Positions 48,263-59,523 of a stretch of 64,000 bases of DNA are shown here, in pieces; position 1 is the stretch's first letter, and each line of letters begins with the position of its first letter. Made by a program: the position numbers and the translations under genes. Source of the DNA: Cyclaneusma minus (taxonomy: Eukaryota > Ascomycota > Leotiomycetes > Marthamycetales > Marthamycetaceae); contig JAKZHN010000002.1 in the NCBI GenBank assembly GCA_037179335.1, forward strand, positions 248,001-312,000, read 5' to 3'. The notes below the pieces were generated by a model. The model saw only the letters and a list, made by a program, of their open reading frames with translations, made no database searches and was not told where the DNA came from.

Positions 48263-51200
48263 ATGGGTAATCCGGCCGGAGTCTTTCTCCTTTGCAGCGA
48301 GTGGCACTTTCTCATTGAAGGTGTGCGACGCGTCAAAGAGGAAATTGCCAGGAGACTCAAATCGCAACGCCTGGTAGGTCCGACCTTACGACCATCCACT
48401 TCTTTCCCTCCAACTGCTTGGACACTAATGTGCTGCTTCGCAGAGTATGCTGGCCATCGAGTACCAAGCAAAAGAGCATACCTGGTGCATCGTCTGTGAT
48501 CCACAAAATGCGCAAACAGTTCACGGCATTGCCACTGCTGTGATCAAAGATCTTGTCGATGAGGAAGCCCGCGATGATGACGTATGTTTTCCCGATCCGT
48601 GAATATGAAGAGTCGCTCATTACTAACTCCCTTGAAGACTGAGAGCATCTACATCAAACGTGTCGCCTACGACTTCGAGGGAAAGGAGCTTGACCACCTT
48701 CGTGATCTGACCACGGATCAATATCCGGAGGAGATCAGAATGTGTGCATACAAGGAGGTTTGGACTTGCTCTGAAAACCTGGACTTCCTCAACCATTTAC
48801 TTCCTCTGATGGCCCGGATGGAGATCTCCCGATTGACAGAGTGCAAGCTGGTCAAAGAAGACAGTGTACAAGCTGTCTTCATCGGCGGAGCCGTAGAGGA
48901 GAATGTCCACCGCATAACACAGAAACTAGACGTCTGTCTGAAGTACTGGGTGAGTGATGGAAACCCCTGGCCTTGTTGAGATGCTGATTTGTGTCAGCAC
49001 CTTCGCCATACAATAGTCGATCACTTGTTTTACACCGAATCCGAGTCCAACGTGCAGTTCGCCCTGAAATTGCTCCGAAGCGTTGACCGCACGCTTCCCC
49101 AGAAGATTCTTCTGGACAAATCTCTCGTTGACGAACAATTGTGGCAGCTGCCTTCGACGTTCTTGACAGTTCGATGTTGCCGATTCGAAAACCGCCGAGA
49201 GATATTTGTGTTGTGCGTTACCAAGCCCATCTCCCCTGCTACGAACGACAGCAACGCTATCTGGCAGGATTTCAAGGGATTTACCTATTCTGCCAGGGGT
49301 GATGAGACGTGCAATTCTCTTCCTCAAGCACGCGCAAAGGCTGTTGCGGCAGCCAAGGCAAAGCCGTATCAGAAGCTCCAGCAAGAGACTCCGGGATTCC
49401 CAGACAAGACCGACAGGATTGAGGAGTGGCGTCAAAAGAGTGGAGTCCCGCCGCAGCCTGAAGAGATCAACGAATACAAGGCTGGAGAGAGCGGCGAATA
49501 CAAGACTACAAACTCCGCCGAGGGACTTGAAGAATGCGAAGAAATTGCCAGAGCTCCCTCCCCGCTGGTACCCAGTTTGGTCGACGTTCCGATGGGAGTC
49601 GTGGCATTTGCAATGGGACGAGCTTCCGGTACTGTCAGTCAGAACAGTTTCAGGGCCACGTCCTCTGCTCATTTCAGTCTGCTCGACGACCCCATTGAAG
49701 AGTTGGGCCCTGGGTACTTACCAATCCAGTACAACTACGGTGCTGTTTCAGACTTGATCGAGCCTGGACCCTCGGACGAGACAGTCGCCAGTCAACCAAT
49801 TCCCGACTTGCTCGACGATTCCTTGCTTGATGACGACATGCTCTTACTCGATGGCCCAATCAATTCTCTGGAACCCTCTGCTTCATGGCAGTTGTTGACC
49901 CCGAGCAGACCCAATGTGCCGACAAGCCCTGTCCTGACTACGCACACTGTCCAGCAGGCAAGCCCCACGCAGAGTGTTCTGGACGGTAGCGAAGTCACTG
50001 TCCAGCAACAGTGTCCCGCCCAGAGTTCTGTGGGCGGTAGCGAAGTTACTGTCCAGCAACCAAAGCCCGCCTGGCAGCCAAGCCCCGTCCAGAGTGCTCC
50101 CGGTGGCAGTGATATCACTGTCCAGCAAGAGATCTCCTCTCAGAGTGTTCTGGATGGTAGTGAAGTCACCGTCCAGCAACAAAATCCTGCTCAGAGTGCT
50201 CGGGGTGATAGTGATATCACTGTCCAGCAGCAAGGTTTATCTCAGATTGTTCCCGACGGCAGTGAAATCGCTGTCCAGCCGGAAGGCCCTTCTCAGATTG
50301 ATGTAGGCGGTAGTGGGGTCATTGTCCTGCAGTCAAGCCCTGTCCAGAGTGTCTCAGGTGGCAGTGGAATAATTGTCCAGCAGCAAGGTCTATCCCAGAT
50401 TGTTCCTGATGGCGGTGAAGCCACATTCAAGCCGGAAAGCCTTTCCCAGATCGTTCTGGACGGTAGGGAGATCACTGTTCAGAAGCCAAACCCCGTCCAG
50501 ATTGTTCCCGATGGCGGTGAAAACACTATCCAGCAGGAAGGCTTCCCTCAAGTTGATGCGGACGGCCATGAAACCACTGTCCAGCAGCGAGGTCCTGTCC
50601 AGGAGCCAAGCCCCGTCCAGGAGCAAAATCCCGACCAGAGTGTTCTAGGTGGTAGTGAAATCACTGTCCAGGAGCAAACTTCATTTCAGATTGTTCCCAA
50701 TGGCTGTGAAATCACTGTCCAGCAGTCAAGCCCCATGCAGACTTCCCCAGACGGTAATGAAATCACCTCCAGAACATACCATCGCACTATGGACCAGACG
50801 ACGGCGGTGACTCCTGATTCCTCAGGGGTGGCTGGACTGGAGGATCCAAACGCCGACTTTCTCAACACATCCAACAGTACTGTCAGGCAAATCCTGGAGA
50901 GAATGAGAGGCCATCGAGGCCAAGCAACCATCGAGGCTCAGATTGGTCGCATTCTGCTTCGAGGCCTTCATCCCGAAACCGTCGCCGAGAAGTCCAGTAG
51001 CAATGTCTCGATAGCCCCCAGTGACCTGTGGGAGCTTCTCATCAAGGCCGCCGAGGATAACTCAGCCATACTGGCTTTTACGCCAATGGTCACGACTATG
51101 CCTGGCGATGCCCAATACGTCCTTGAACTGAAAGACAACAAGGGCGAAAGACTTTGGGGAGATAGACAAGCCTGGGAAGTTACGTATGAAATCTTATGTC

Positions 51201-52020
51201 TCGACAGAACTGAGAAAGACAAAACACAGCACTTCCGCATCCAGCTTGATGCAGAGAAGTTCACTGCCAAGATCTTCAAAGGGGATGGTCCGATCTGTTT
51301 TGGGACCATATACATCCACGGCACTCTGCGCAGCTGGGATTTTCGTGTTGTTGGTTCAGGAGAAACGGAGATTGAGAATTACAAGCATGTTGTCCAGGCG
51401 CTACTGGATACCTTGTACATTCCGTGAGTATCCGTTCACTTTCTCTGGAAGAAATATCACAGGCACTAACCTTTTATAGAAAGAATCTCAGTGAACCGGA
51501 GCTCTCCTTCCAATTGCCAAAGTCCATGAATGTGGAGATCTGGGACATCCAGGTCCACCGCATGTATCGCTACAAGAGTCCTGACCAGAGATCTGTCCTG
51601 CGGATCAAAGAAAGTCGCAAACTGCATGCAAGCTACATTTCGGTCGGGGACAACTTTGTCCATCATGCTGTCAGCAAGAACCCGGCTGGTGAAGTGTCCA
51701 ACCAGCTCGGCAATCAATTTCATTGGTTCGAGTTCAGTGTCTCGTCGACGTCCATTGAGGAGGCACTCAGGCTGAACAAGAGCCTTGGGATTGGCAAGGA
51801 GGCCCGCTGGGATGAGAAGAAGACCTTTGATGACGAAACCTTGCAGACGCTCTATATGCCGGCCTGCCAGATGTTGAAGAAGATTGACGGGGTGGGATTC
51901 CACAACGACAACGGTTATCGCCCCAATCGCTATGAGCCGAATCCCTACGATGCTGAGCCCAGAAACTTCAAGGAGGAGGAGCTCGACGGCCCTGACGCCG
52001 ACCCGGAACAGTTCTGGTAA
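48263..52020 (+). CDS. Large fungal protein of unknown function with 17-residue repeats
   Basis: Five exons (48263-48373, 48444-48581, 48638-48949, 48998-51423, 51480-52020; introns 70, 56, 48 and 56 nt) join without phase conflict to 1175 residues. The N-terminal 300 or so residues look folded (EWHFLIEGVRRVKEEIARRL, TWCIVCDPQ, AVFIGGAVEENVHRI). The middle is disordered and contains fifteen 17-residue repeats at about 504-776. The C-terminal 350 residues look folded again: EAQIGRILLRGLHPETV, ILAFTPMVTTMPGDAQYVLE, LDTLYIPKNLSEPELSFQ, YMPACQMLKKIDGVGFHNDNG. This tail resembles a family of uncharacterised ascomycete proteins (from memory, catalogued as DUF7905). No signal peptide or membrane helix is seen. 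The start at 48263 is in frame with conserved-looking sequence; an additional upstream exon is possible. Confidence 0.75.
49946..50764 (+). repeat. 51-bp coding minisatellite, fifteen units
   Basis: Lies in frame inside exon 4 of the large unknown protein gene (residues about 504-776). The unit is 51 bp, giving TVQQQxPxQSVxDGSEV. Units 3 and 13 are longer, by 6 and 12 residues, through local duplication of Pro-Ser-Pro-Val-Gln-like sequence. Unit length is otherwise constant, while residues 5-9 vary most. Confidence 0.9.
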
Positions 52021-53674
52021 ACGGCGTGCCGGTGCTGTCCATCCAACTCTTTGTCCGTTTCCAAGTTCGCTTCATCAAGTCTAGTCCGAACGGCTCTCAA
52101 GATGGATCATGGCCATCAACTTTACTCCGAATGCTATTCTGGTATGGAAGCGCCCAGGCCGTGGGGACTAAAGACACGGTCTTCCTTGCGTGGCTTTAGT
52201 GCTCAGATCTTGAGCAATGTTAGGGCAAGATTTGAGGAGGCAAGCTATTGGTTGAACTAGGCGAGGCAGTCGACTTTCAGGGTCTCTCTTTCCTAGTTAG
52301 CAGAATCCGAGTCTGGTAATAACTATCTTGCATCTGCAATATGTGTCGTGACCGGGAAGTGATATGGGAGGTGGTGTTCGTCGCACGATTGAAGAAGTCG
52401 ACTCAACTGCAGACGACGCGAGCCCTGTAGATGCATAGCAGGCTTCGTTTTTACGACGCTCAAGCTTCAAAGTTTTAAGACAGGGAGCTGCAAGTCGTAG
52501 GGACGCGTTGGCCAGATGTATGTAAAGTGGCTACCTGCTCTTCAGAGTTCGGTGACGCGGCAGGCACAGCAGGCAGCACTGTAGCACATAGGCAGCCCTA
52601 CCCGACGGCGGGACAAGATTTGGCTGCGTAGGCTAATTGCGTTGCATATATATGATCTTAGTATGTTGGGGTGAGGTACAGGTCCGGGGTCCGGAGTCCG
52701 GGCCCTCCGGGAATCACATGTGCAGACCGCCAATCTGGAAGCTTATTTCGAGCTAGCTCCAAGTATTGATCCCGTGCAATTGATCCTCGACGTCTGCCCT
52801 GCTGGGATCAGGACCACCTAGCATTCAGCACCACTTACCTACAGATACGATGCGTGCCGCAGCGTGCGCCACAGCCCTACAAGGTCTCGGTAGGATGAAG
52901 GCTCTGGACAATGGAGTTTGAGCATAGTGCTGGCCATGGGGTGGTGCATTCCAAGTTTTCAACTCCCGCCTTTTGCCAGCCACGACCAACTACGTTCCAT
53001 CATGAGATTGAGTAGTTCTATCGAGAACCAGAAAGCGACCGGAGGCTCAAGGTAAGGCACCGTGGGCCGTCATCCAATTTCTTCGTTGAGGCTATGCGCC
53101 GTTGTGCATTCCAGCTTCTGACTCAGCCAACCTGCTGCTTTTGAGCTCTACCATTTGACTCATTCTGTCTACAAGATCCATCACAGTATGGACGCGTCTG
53201 CAATATGACGACTCGCGCCCTTCCTGAAGACACAGTGCTTGGCAGTCTTCGCACGCGCAATCGTCGCGGCCATCGTACCAGTACTGCCACGAGTACATGG
53301 TTCGCGCCGCGCATCCTTTGCACACTTCCATGACAACGACAGGCTGGATTTGTATGACTGGGGTAGTCTCTGTGCGTGCAATCCGAAGTATACTGTGCCA
53401 GCCATGCTGACCCTCCTCAATCCTCCGCGGGATAAGGTAGTTGCTAGGTAGGTAAGTATATATAAAGACCAAACATCTCAGCATATCAATCCTCTTTCCC
53501 TTGTCTCGTAAGCCAGCATTGAACATCTCAGGATTCCTCGAGCAAGCAAACAAAGCTTTCTTCTCTCATCATCTCAAGTCAAGCCTTCTCAAGTCCACTC
53601 CTCTTCTACCTCCAGACAAATCTCTCCAAAATCCGCGCCTCAAGGCTTCACCGCATTCCGACCAAGCGCGGTCA
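52021..53674. promoter_or_regulatory. Intergenic region with TATA box for the small gene
   Basis: 1.65 kb. The first part is the 3' flank of the large protein gene, and open frames there are short. A strong TATA-like sequence, TATATATAAAG (53457-53467), is followed by a C/T/A-rich leader (CAAACATCTCAGCATATCAATCCTC) that runs to the small gene at 53675/53765. A TAGGTAGGTA word just upstream (53444-53453) is shared with the 55475-55620 repeat. One minus-strand small frame is listed separately. Confidence 0.55.
53092..53331 (-). CDS. Possible small cysteine-rich protein
   Basis: A 79-residue ATG-initiated frame with paired cysteines: VCKGCAARTMYSWQYWYD, then CACEDCQALC and a further Cys. A charged, probably helical end follows (VMDLVDRMSQMVELKSSR). 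The CxxC pairs with Trp/Tyr between them look like a small zinc-binding fold, but I know no family and there is no signal peptide at this start. The frame stays open for 74 codons upstream of this ATG. It could be chance. Confidence 0.25.
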   Translation of the reverse strand: MEVCKGCAARTMYSWQYWYDGRDDCACEDCQALCLQEGRESSYCRRVHTVMDLVDRMSQMVELKSSRLAESEAGMHNGA

Positions 53675-54061
53675 ATGCCATCAGTCCAATACCTCGAGCC
53701 CTCTTTCCAGATCCCCTTTCTCGGCCGCATCGTCGCCACTCAGCCCGCCTACCGCACCCTCAAGATGTCTTCTCCCTCCACCAAGAACCCCTCGAACAGC
53801 GGCGAGAATGAAAAGGGATACGCCTTTAGCACCTACAGCAGCACCTCATCCAACCAGCCCCTGACGGGTGGCGAGCGCAAAAAGTCCCGCTCCCCCGTCC
53901 AGCGCATCAAGAAAGTGCTTTCTGAGTTCGGCCAGTCGCCAACTGCCGAGTACGATCGTCAGCAGTCGGAGCAAGGCAAGGCCCAGACCGATGCGCAGAG
54001 GAGTTTCAGCAAGATCGAGAACTTGGATTATGATGTGAGGGGAAGAGGAGAAAAGCGTTAG
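53675..54061 (+). CDS. Small hydrophilic fungal protein of unknown function
   Basis: The frame can start at ATG 53675 (128 residues) or ATG 53765 (98 residues, MSSPSTKNPSNSGENEKG). The second looks more protein-like: polar and low in hydrophobics, with KKSRSPVQRIKKVL, FGQSPTAEYDRQQ and a charged end ENLDYDVRGRGEKR. The SPTAEYDRQQ block resembles small uncharacterised proteins I recall from other Pezizomycotina. A well-placed TATA box at 53457 supports a real, possibly strongly regulated gene. No domain or signal peptide is seen. Confidence 0.6.
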   Translation: MPSVQYLEPSFQIPFLGRIVATQPAYRTLKMSSPSTKNPSNSGENEKGYAFSTYSSTSSNQPLTGGERKKSRSPVQRIKKVLSEFGQSPTAEYDRQQSEQGKAQTDAQRSFSKIENLDYDVRGRGEKR

Positions 54062-54394
54062 AAACGGAAAGACGATGGGGGAAAAGGGGTAGCAATGGGA
54101 GCTCTTCGGCGTTGGGACGGTTTCCGGCTGGCAGGAGCATCTTGCCGAGCAGTGGCGGGTTTTCATCTTGACTCGATGAGGCGGGCATTTCACTGTTTTG
54201 GATCTTTGGGGAAGGGAAGGGGTGGTGGAGGTACCTTTCTACCTTAGCGGAAAATGGGGGTTTTCACATACCGTATAAATACCGTTTGAAAATTTATACC
54301 GTCGTATACCACTATAAACGGTACGATTTTACCCAACGGTACGTTTTTGCATTTGGTACATGGTATTTGCTGGTATTTTCTTGCAAAAGATTCC

Positions 54395-54970
54395 AGCTTC
54401 AGCTTTAGCTCTAGCTTCAGCCTTTAATTTCAAGCTCCAGCTCCAGCTCCGGCTCCAGCTCCAGCTCCGGCTCCAGCTCCAGCTCCAGCTCCAGCTCCGG
54501 CTCCGGCTCCGGCTCCAGCACCAGCTCCAGCAGCTCCAGCTCCAGCCTCCAGCCTCCAGCCTCCAGCCTCCAGCCTCCAGCCTCTACCATCCTCCAGCTC
54601 CAGCTCCAGCTCCAGCTTTAGCTGCTTTATATTTAGCAAATCTATTTCCAGCCCTGCAGCGCATACCAGTCCCCATGCGCAATTCGTTTACATTATGCTA
54701 ACCATATCATACCAGGCCCTCACCCTCACCCTCGCCCTCGCCCTCGCCATAGCGCATGCCAAACTGCCTCTCCGGACATCAATACACATGCGCTAAAGCT
54801 GCTGGAGCTGAAGCTGGAGCTGGAGGCTAAAGCTGGAGCTGCTGGAGCTGGTGCTGGAGCCGGAGCCGGAGCTGGAGCTGGAGCTGGAGCATGCGCAAAA
54901 GTTGAAGCTCAAGCCTTGGAGTTTGAATTTTTGGGCTCAAGCCTTGGAGCTGGAGCTGGAGCTGGAGAGA
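54395..54970. repeat. CAGCTC hexamer repeats in inverted orientation (large hairpin)
   Basis: Bases 54395-54625 are degenerate CAGCTC/CGGCTC repeats, and 54797-54970 are the reverse complement, GCTGGAG/GAGCTG. The two arms of roughly 170-200 nt could pair around a loop of about 170 nt, which also holds CACCCTCGCCCTCGCC repeats (54717-54750). The apparent open frames on both strands (Gln/Leu or Gly/Ala runs) are products of the repeat, not genes. Confidence 0.85.
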
Positions 54971-55474
54971 TAAAGAGCTTAATATATGGTAAAAATCGGG
55001 AAATTTTGGAATAAACAGGCAATTGTAAAATGTAAATTATAACAGTTTACTTTAGCGGTAATTAGAATAATAAAATCAAAAATAATAGAACGATTAAAAA
55101 ATCTTAGTAAATAATATGGAAAACGCAAATTTAACTCCCGATAAATTAGCGGGATTTTTGCAAAAGTTTTAAAAATTATTGGAATTTGGAAACCGTTTGG
55201 ATAAAACGTACAGTTCCGCTGAATTATACGATAAATTAACCGTCTATTTGATTTTGCGGTTTATTTTTTCCGTACCGTATTTAGGTTATACGGTATTAAA
55301 AAACCCCCTTTTTCCGCTAATGTAAGATTTAGCGGAGGGTGGGGGATAGAAAAAACCGTTTTTAAGCAGTTTGAGACCTAAAAAAACGTTACAAACCTTA
55401 TTACCTTAAAAACCTTTGTCTAATTTCAGCTGTTTTGGGCAACTAACACGCATGATAGGTACAGGTGGTAGTTA

Positions 55475-55630
55475 GGTAGGTAGGTACTTGCTTGGCATTC
55501 TCGGCTAGGTAGGTATGTACCTAGGTACCTAGAGCTGTGAGATCATTTACCAAGAGCTTTGAACTAGGTAAGTAATGAATTTTCCTAGGTACCTTAGGTG
55601 GGTACCTACCTAGGTAGGTACTGTACCGTT
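55475..55630. repeat. TAGGTACC-type simple repeat
   Basis: Many interspersed TAGG and TACC words, such as GTAGGTAGGTAGGTACT and ACCTAGGTACCTAG, form short palindromes. They recur at 55796-55820 beyond the insertion and at 53430-53455. Such TAGGTA/TACCTA repeats are common in ascomycete genomes. No gene. Confidence 0.75.
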
Positions 55631-55930
55631 TAATAAAATCGTACCGTTTGCAATGGTACACGACGGTACAATTTTTTATGCAGTATTTATACGGTATGTA
55701 CCTATACGGTACCTGTGAAAACCACCGGATTCCGCTAAGGCCTGGTACTAAGCTTAGCCCGTCCAGGACATACCTAGATGCCTAAACGCCATACCTTAGG
55801 TAGGTACCTACTCCTGCCTACCTTAACAACAAACGCCAGCGCTACACCCAGGACAGGGCACCATACAAAATACACCACTGCCCGCCGAGGAACCACAACG
55901 AGACACGGAATATCAGATTAGGTTGCCAGA

Positions 55931-58900
55931 CTACTCCTCATCCTCGCCAGGTCTCACCATGCTGAACCAAGCCAGCCTAGCTGCCGCCGCCGTGACTCTG
56001 ACCCTCCGCGACGCGTCCCCGAGGATGCCATCCAATGCCATCATCACCCTGTTGCGGAAGGGCAGCAACTGTGGCGCCTTAAAAGTGCGAGGCATAGACT
56101 GCAGAGCCTCGAGGACTCGACGACGGAGGACATTGTCATACTCCCTGTCTGTTGCCAAGCACAGCAATCCTCCTACCAGGGTGTGAAGATGCTCCGACAC
56201 GACAGCGGTACGAGCACTCATCAGGAAGTTGAGCATGCTGACGGGCACCGACTTGACTGATTCTGCCGAGGCCACGTTTGATTGCTGAGTAATGGCGCGG
56301 TTGGTGAGAGACTGCAGGATTATTGGGAGGAAAGCGTCGAGTTGGTCCTCGGGTAGCGATTCGAGGATTTGACGGGGGCAGTTCTTGAGAATGCCCAGGA
56401 TAGCGACAAGGTAGTTGTCCCTGATAGGACTTCCTGACGTTTTATACTTCGTGTACTTGCCGACCAGCATCTGCCGGCAAAAATCGAAACCGCGATGCTT
56501 GTAGAGCTTTCGAATTGTTGCAAAGTTCTCCTTACAAAGGACATCAGAATCGGGGAGAAGATGGATAAAGCCTCGAGCAACGATCTTGGCCTTTTCACCT
56601 TCCTGACCCACAGCCTCAATTAAGATTCGGAGGATCTCCAGGGCTCCTTGATCGAGCTTCATGAGCATTGCGACTGCGCAGGCGAACATCATGGAAACAG
56701 CCCCTTCTTGTTGCTTTGGATCAGTACTGAGATGGAAATGTGTGTGAAATCGTTTCTCGAGCACATTCTGAGGGAGTTGATCGTAAAGTGAGTCCCGGGA
56801 TGGAGCTGACGCATTCCATTTGTTGACCAGAAGACTCACAAAAGCGCGTTGGGCTTTGTATGTGTGATCCGAGTGCGTGCTGGAATCGTCGAAGTACATG
56901 TTTATCATCGCACATGCCGCTCGAGTAACGTCGATTTCCAAGTCGCACTGCACAGAAGCTGTCAACATCACGACATTGTGGAGAAGGAACAGACGGGTTC
57001 TCACTTTAGGATCTAAGCCAGCCAGTAGACCGCTTGTAAGAAGAAAAGCACACTCCTCGTTCCTGAACATGCCATTTTTGGCGTAAAGCCTGTTCATCTG
57101 TTGGGGGTCGTCTTGTCCTGGGAGCGGAGGAGCCAAGAACAGGGTGAACAGGCTGTCTCGCGGCCAATGACGACCGGCCCTGTGACTCCAGCCTGCCTTT
57201 TGATCGCACCGCACAGCAAGAGTAGCAATTTGTCCGATGATACTGAGAGACGTTTCATCATTGATTTTTCGGAAGTGGATGTACGGCTACATGAAAATGT
57301 CAGTCAAGTGCTATGCGAGCTGCATTGCCGAGGGTTTGGTATTACCTGTCCGTCAGAGTGATACATGACTTCTAATTCCATCTTGAACAGATTCTTCAGG
57401 ATTTCCTCGTAGTAATCTTGATCCGGGTTTTCAGATGAGCTGAGATTGTCGAGTCTCGAATGCTCCTGGAGATTCAAGAGTATGGCTGCCAGAAACTCTT
57501 CACGGAGAGCACTGCTCATATCAGATTTCTGGATGATCATCTTGTGAAAGTTAAAGAAGAGCTGACCCTCAAGACCTATCCTGGCAAGACAGTCCAGAGA
57601 ATGTCGAGTAGCCTCAGTGGATGGCGCTTCGTATTTGGCAGGAACTTCAGCCGCCAGTGGCTGGCATATAGCTTCATCAACCTGTTCGGTATACCTCAAA
57701 CTCGTCTTCGCAATTTTCCGAATACATTGAATGATATGTATTCTCAGAGCTTCCGTGGGAGGTGTGAGATTAGTGCGACGGACCAAAACAACCCGGAACA
57801 GTTCCAAGACTTTCTCAACGTACTGATCCCCGAGAAAATTGTCTATGTTTACCATAGACATAAACCCTGTCACTGCAATAAGTGCACGTTCGGGGGCTTC
57901 TGCATCGCCGATGGCTGCTTTGTAGAAGGTGAAAATCTCGCTCAGGTAAGCGGTCAAACTGCCTGGGGACCTTGCCGACTCAAGAGATATCAATTGACCA
58001 TAGTTGTGTTTGGCCTCAGTCGAGGCCCACTCCATACATTCCAGGAAGGTGTTGATAATGTCGAGCAACAACTGCTTGGTGGAGTTGGGTGTTCTAGGGG
58101 TTTGGTGAGTTCTGATAATCTGCGGGAGCACCAGCTTGACTACCAATTGGAAGGCAGCTGGAGATGATCTGCAAAGAACTCGAATAACACGCTTGACACT
58201 GTCCTCTTGTTTGGAACGTTGTATGTGCTCGTTCAGCTCGCTTGTAATTTCGGACAAAAGGGGTAGGAGCGGATGGGATGCGGTTTCAACTGATACATCA
58301 AGGCCGCGAGAGAGGGTGACAAACATCCCACCAACGGCCTCGATAGCCGCGAGACGCACTTCTGTCTCATTTGAATTGTATATCTCCCACTTCAGCGCTG
58401 CCCAGATGCTCAGGGAGACAGGCTCGATATCCTGCTGCATGCCTTGCTGCAGGCATGCGGCCAGGGTGAGTATTACATCTTTCTGCAAGAGTGGTCAGCC
58501 TTGTTAATACAATTCTCTATCCAGGAGCAAGCTTACCTTCACACTAGCTGTTGTTTGCACATCAAGCTTCTCCAGCAAGAAGGGCACTGCACGAGATGTG
58601 AAGTATGTCGACCCAGCAATACAGCCCCGAAGTTGTGCTTTCAGGTCATCTGGGCTGATCTCCCCGACAATGTTTCTGATTGCTGGAAATGTGATGGGAA
58701 AATAGCGGCTCAGAGCCTCCCATAGTTCATCAACAAAGTCCTCGATCTCCAAGTTGGCTAACGTAAATGTGGCTAACCCGAACCAGATGCTGAGATTCTG
58801 CGGCCGACCCTCTTTCAGATTCAGAGCCAACACTCCTTTCACAAAGTCGTCTCCCATGCGTATCATCTTCTCCGGCACACACTGTGTCACGCCATAAACA

Positions 58901-59523
58901 ACTTCCATATATGCGAGGCGACTGTTAGCAGGAAGAGCGTCGAACTCATCTGGGCTGTGTGAAGCAGTGGCGAAGACAGTCTCAACAATCTTCAGAGCTT
59001 CCTCCTTCATCTGCGTGAATTTGGTGCAGTTAGTCAGAGTGATTAGGGCGGCCAAGGACTCTGCAATGGCTACGTCGGTGGTAGCATCTATCCGGCCGCA
59101 GAAAAAGGTTACAAGTAAGGAGACTAGCAAAATCAGCAAGAGCCCAAATCATGCCAATAGAGTAACTTACTATCATGCCGGGTCAGGAAGTTCGGGTCAA
59201 GCTTATTGACGTTAGTCAGGACATCTCTCAAGAAAGCCAGAGCTATGGGCAAAGTCAGTACAGATTGTGGCAAGAAGCTTTATTCTCTACACGTACATTT
59301 GGCTCTCCAGGCAACATCCTCATGCTGAATATGATATTTTAGAGCTTCAATGACTTGCAGAAGCTTGACGTCCCGATCAACTAGGGCTATTGCAGAATCA
59401 GCTTCTGAGTTGTCAACATTTTCGTCATCCGCCCTCACCTTGGGCACAGGCGGCCGATGCTTCATCGCGTGCAGCCTGCGAGTTCTCTGGCACCATATAA
59501 CGAGTCGCATAGATGTCGGCCAT
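55931..59523 (-). CDS. MET18: MMS19/MET18, cytosolic Fe-S targeting (CIA) factor
   Basis: Six exons (59523-59439, 59404-59297, 59242-59171, 59123-58537, 58482-57346, 57286-55931) encode 1114 residues of HEAT-repeat protein. MMS19 hallmarks are VIEALKYHIQHEDVAWRAKS and LVTFFCGRIDATTDVAIAES near the N-terminus, SRYFPITFP, LEKLDVQTTASVKKDVI, and C-terminal repeats such as LDAFLPIILQSL and RRRVLEALQSM. MMS19 works with the Cia1/Cia2 proteins to deliver iron-sulfur clusters to DNA polymerases, helicases and other nuclear apoproteins. All joins keep phase. Intron 1 would be only 34 nt (59405-59438), so the first exon is the least certain part. The gene ends 190 bases from the inverted-repeat insertion. 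Confidence 0.85.

Larger units (their letters stand above)
54242..55740. mobile_element. Terminal-inverted-repeat insertion (MITE-like), 1.5 kb, possibly two adjacent elements
   Basis: The ends are inverted copies of about 100 bases: 54242-54347 begins CCTTAGCGGAA and 55622-55740 ends TTCCGCTAAGG. Shared inner blocks are GGTTTTCACA, TACCGTATA, TACCGTCGT and AAACGGTACGATTTT. Additional ends of the same type lie inside, CCGCTA at 55314-55319 and TAGCGG at 55330-55335. The segment may therefore be two neighbouring TA-flanked elements, about 1074 and 408 bp. No transposase is encoded, so it would be non-autonomous. It contains the hexamer hairpin and TAGG repeats listed separately. The TA borders suggest the Tc1/mariner group, as inference only. 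Confidence 0.7.

Noticed and set aside
54360..54701. 113-codon Gln/Leu-rich frame and the opposite Gly/Ala-rich frame
   Set aside because: Both are direct translations of the hexamer repeat and lie inside a transposon-like insertion.
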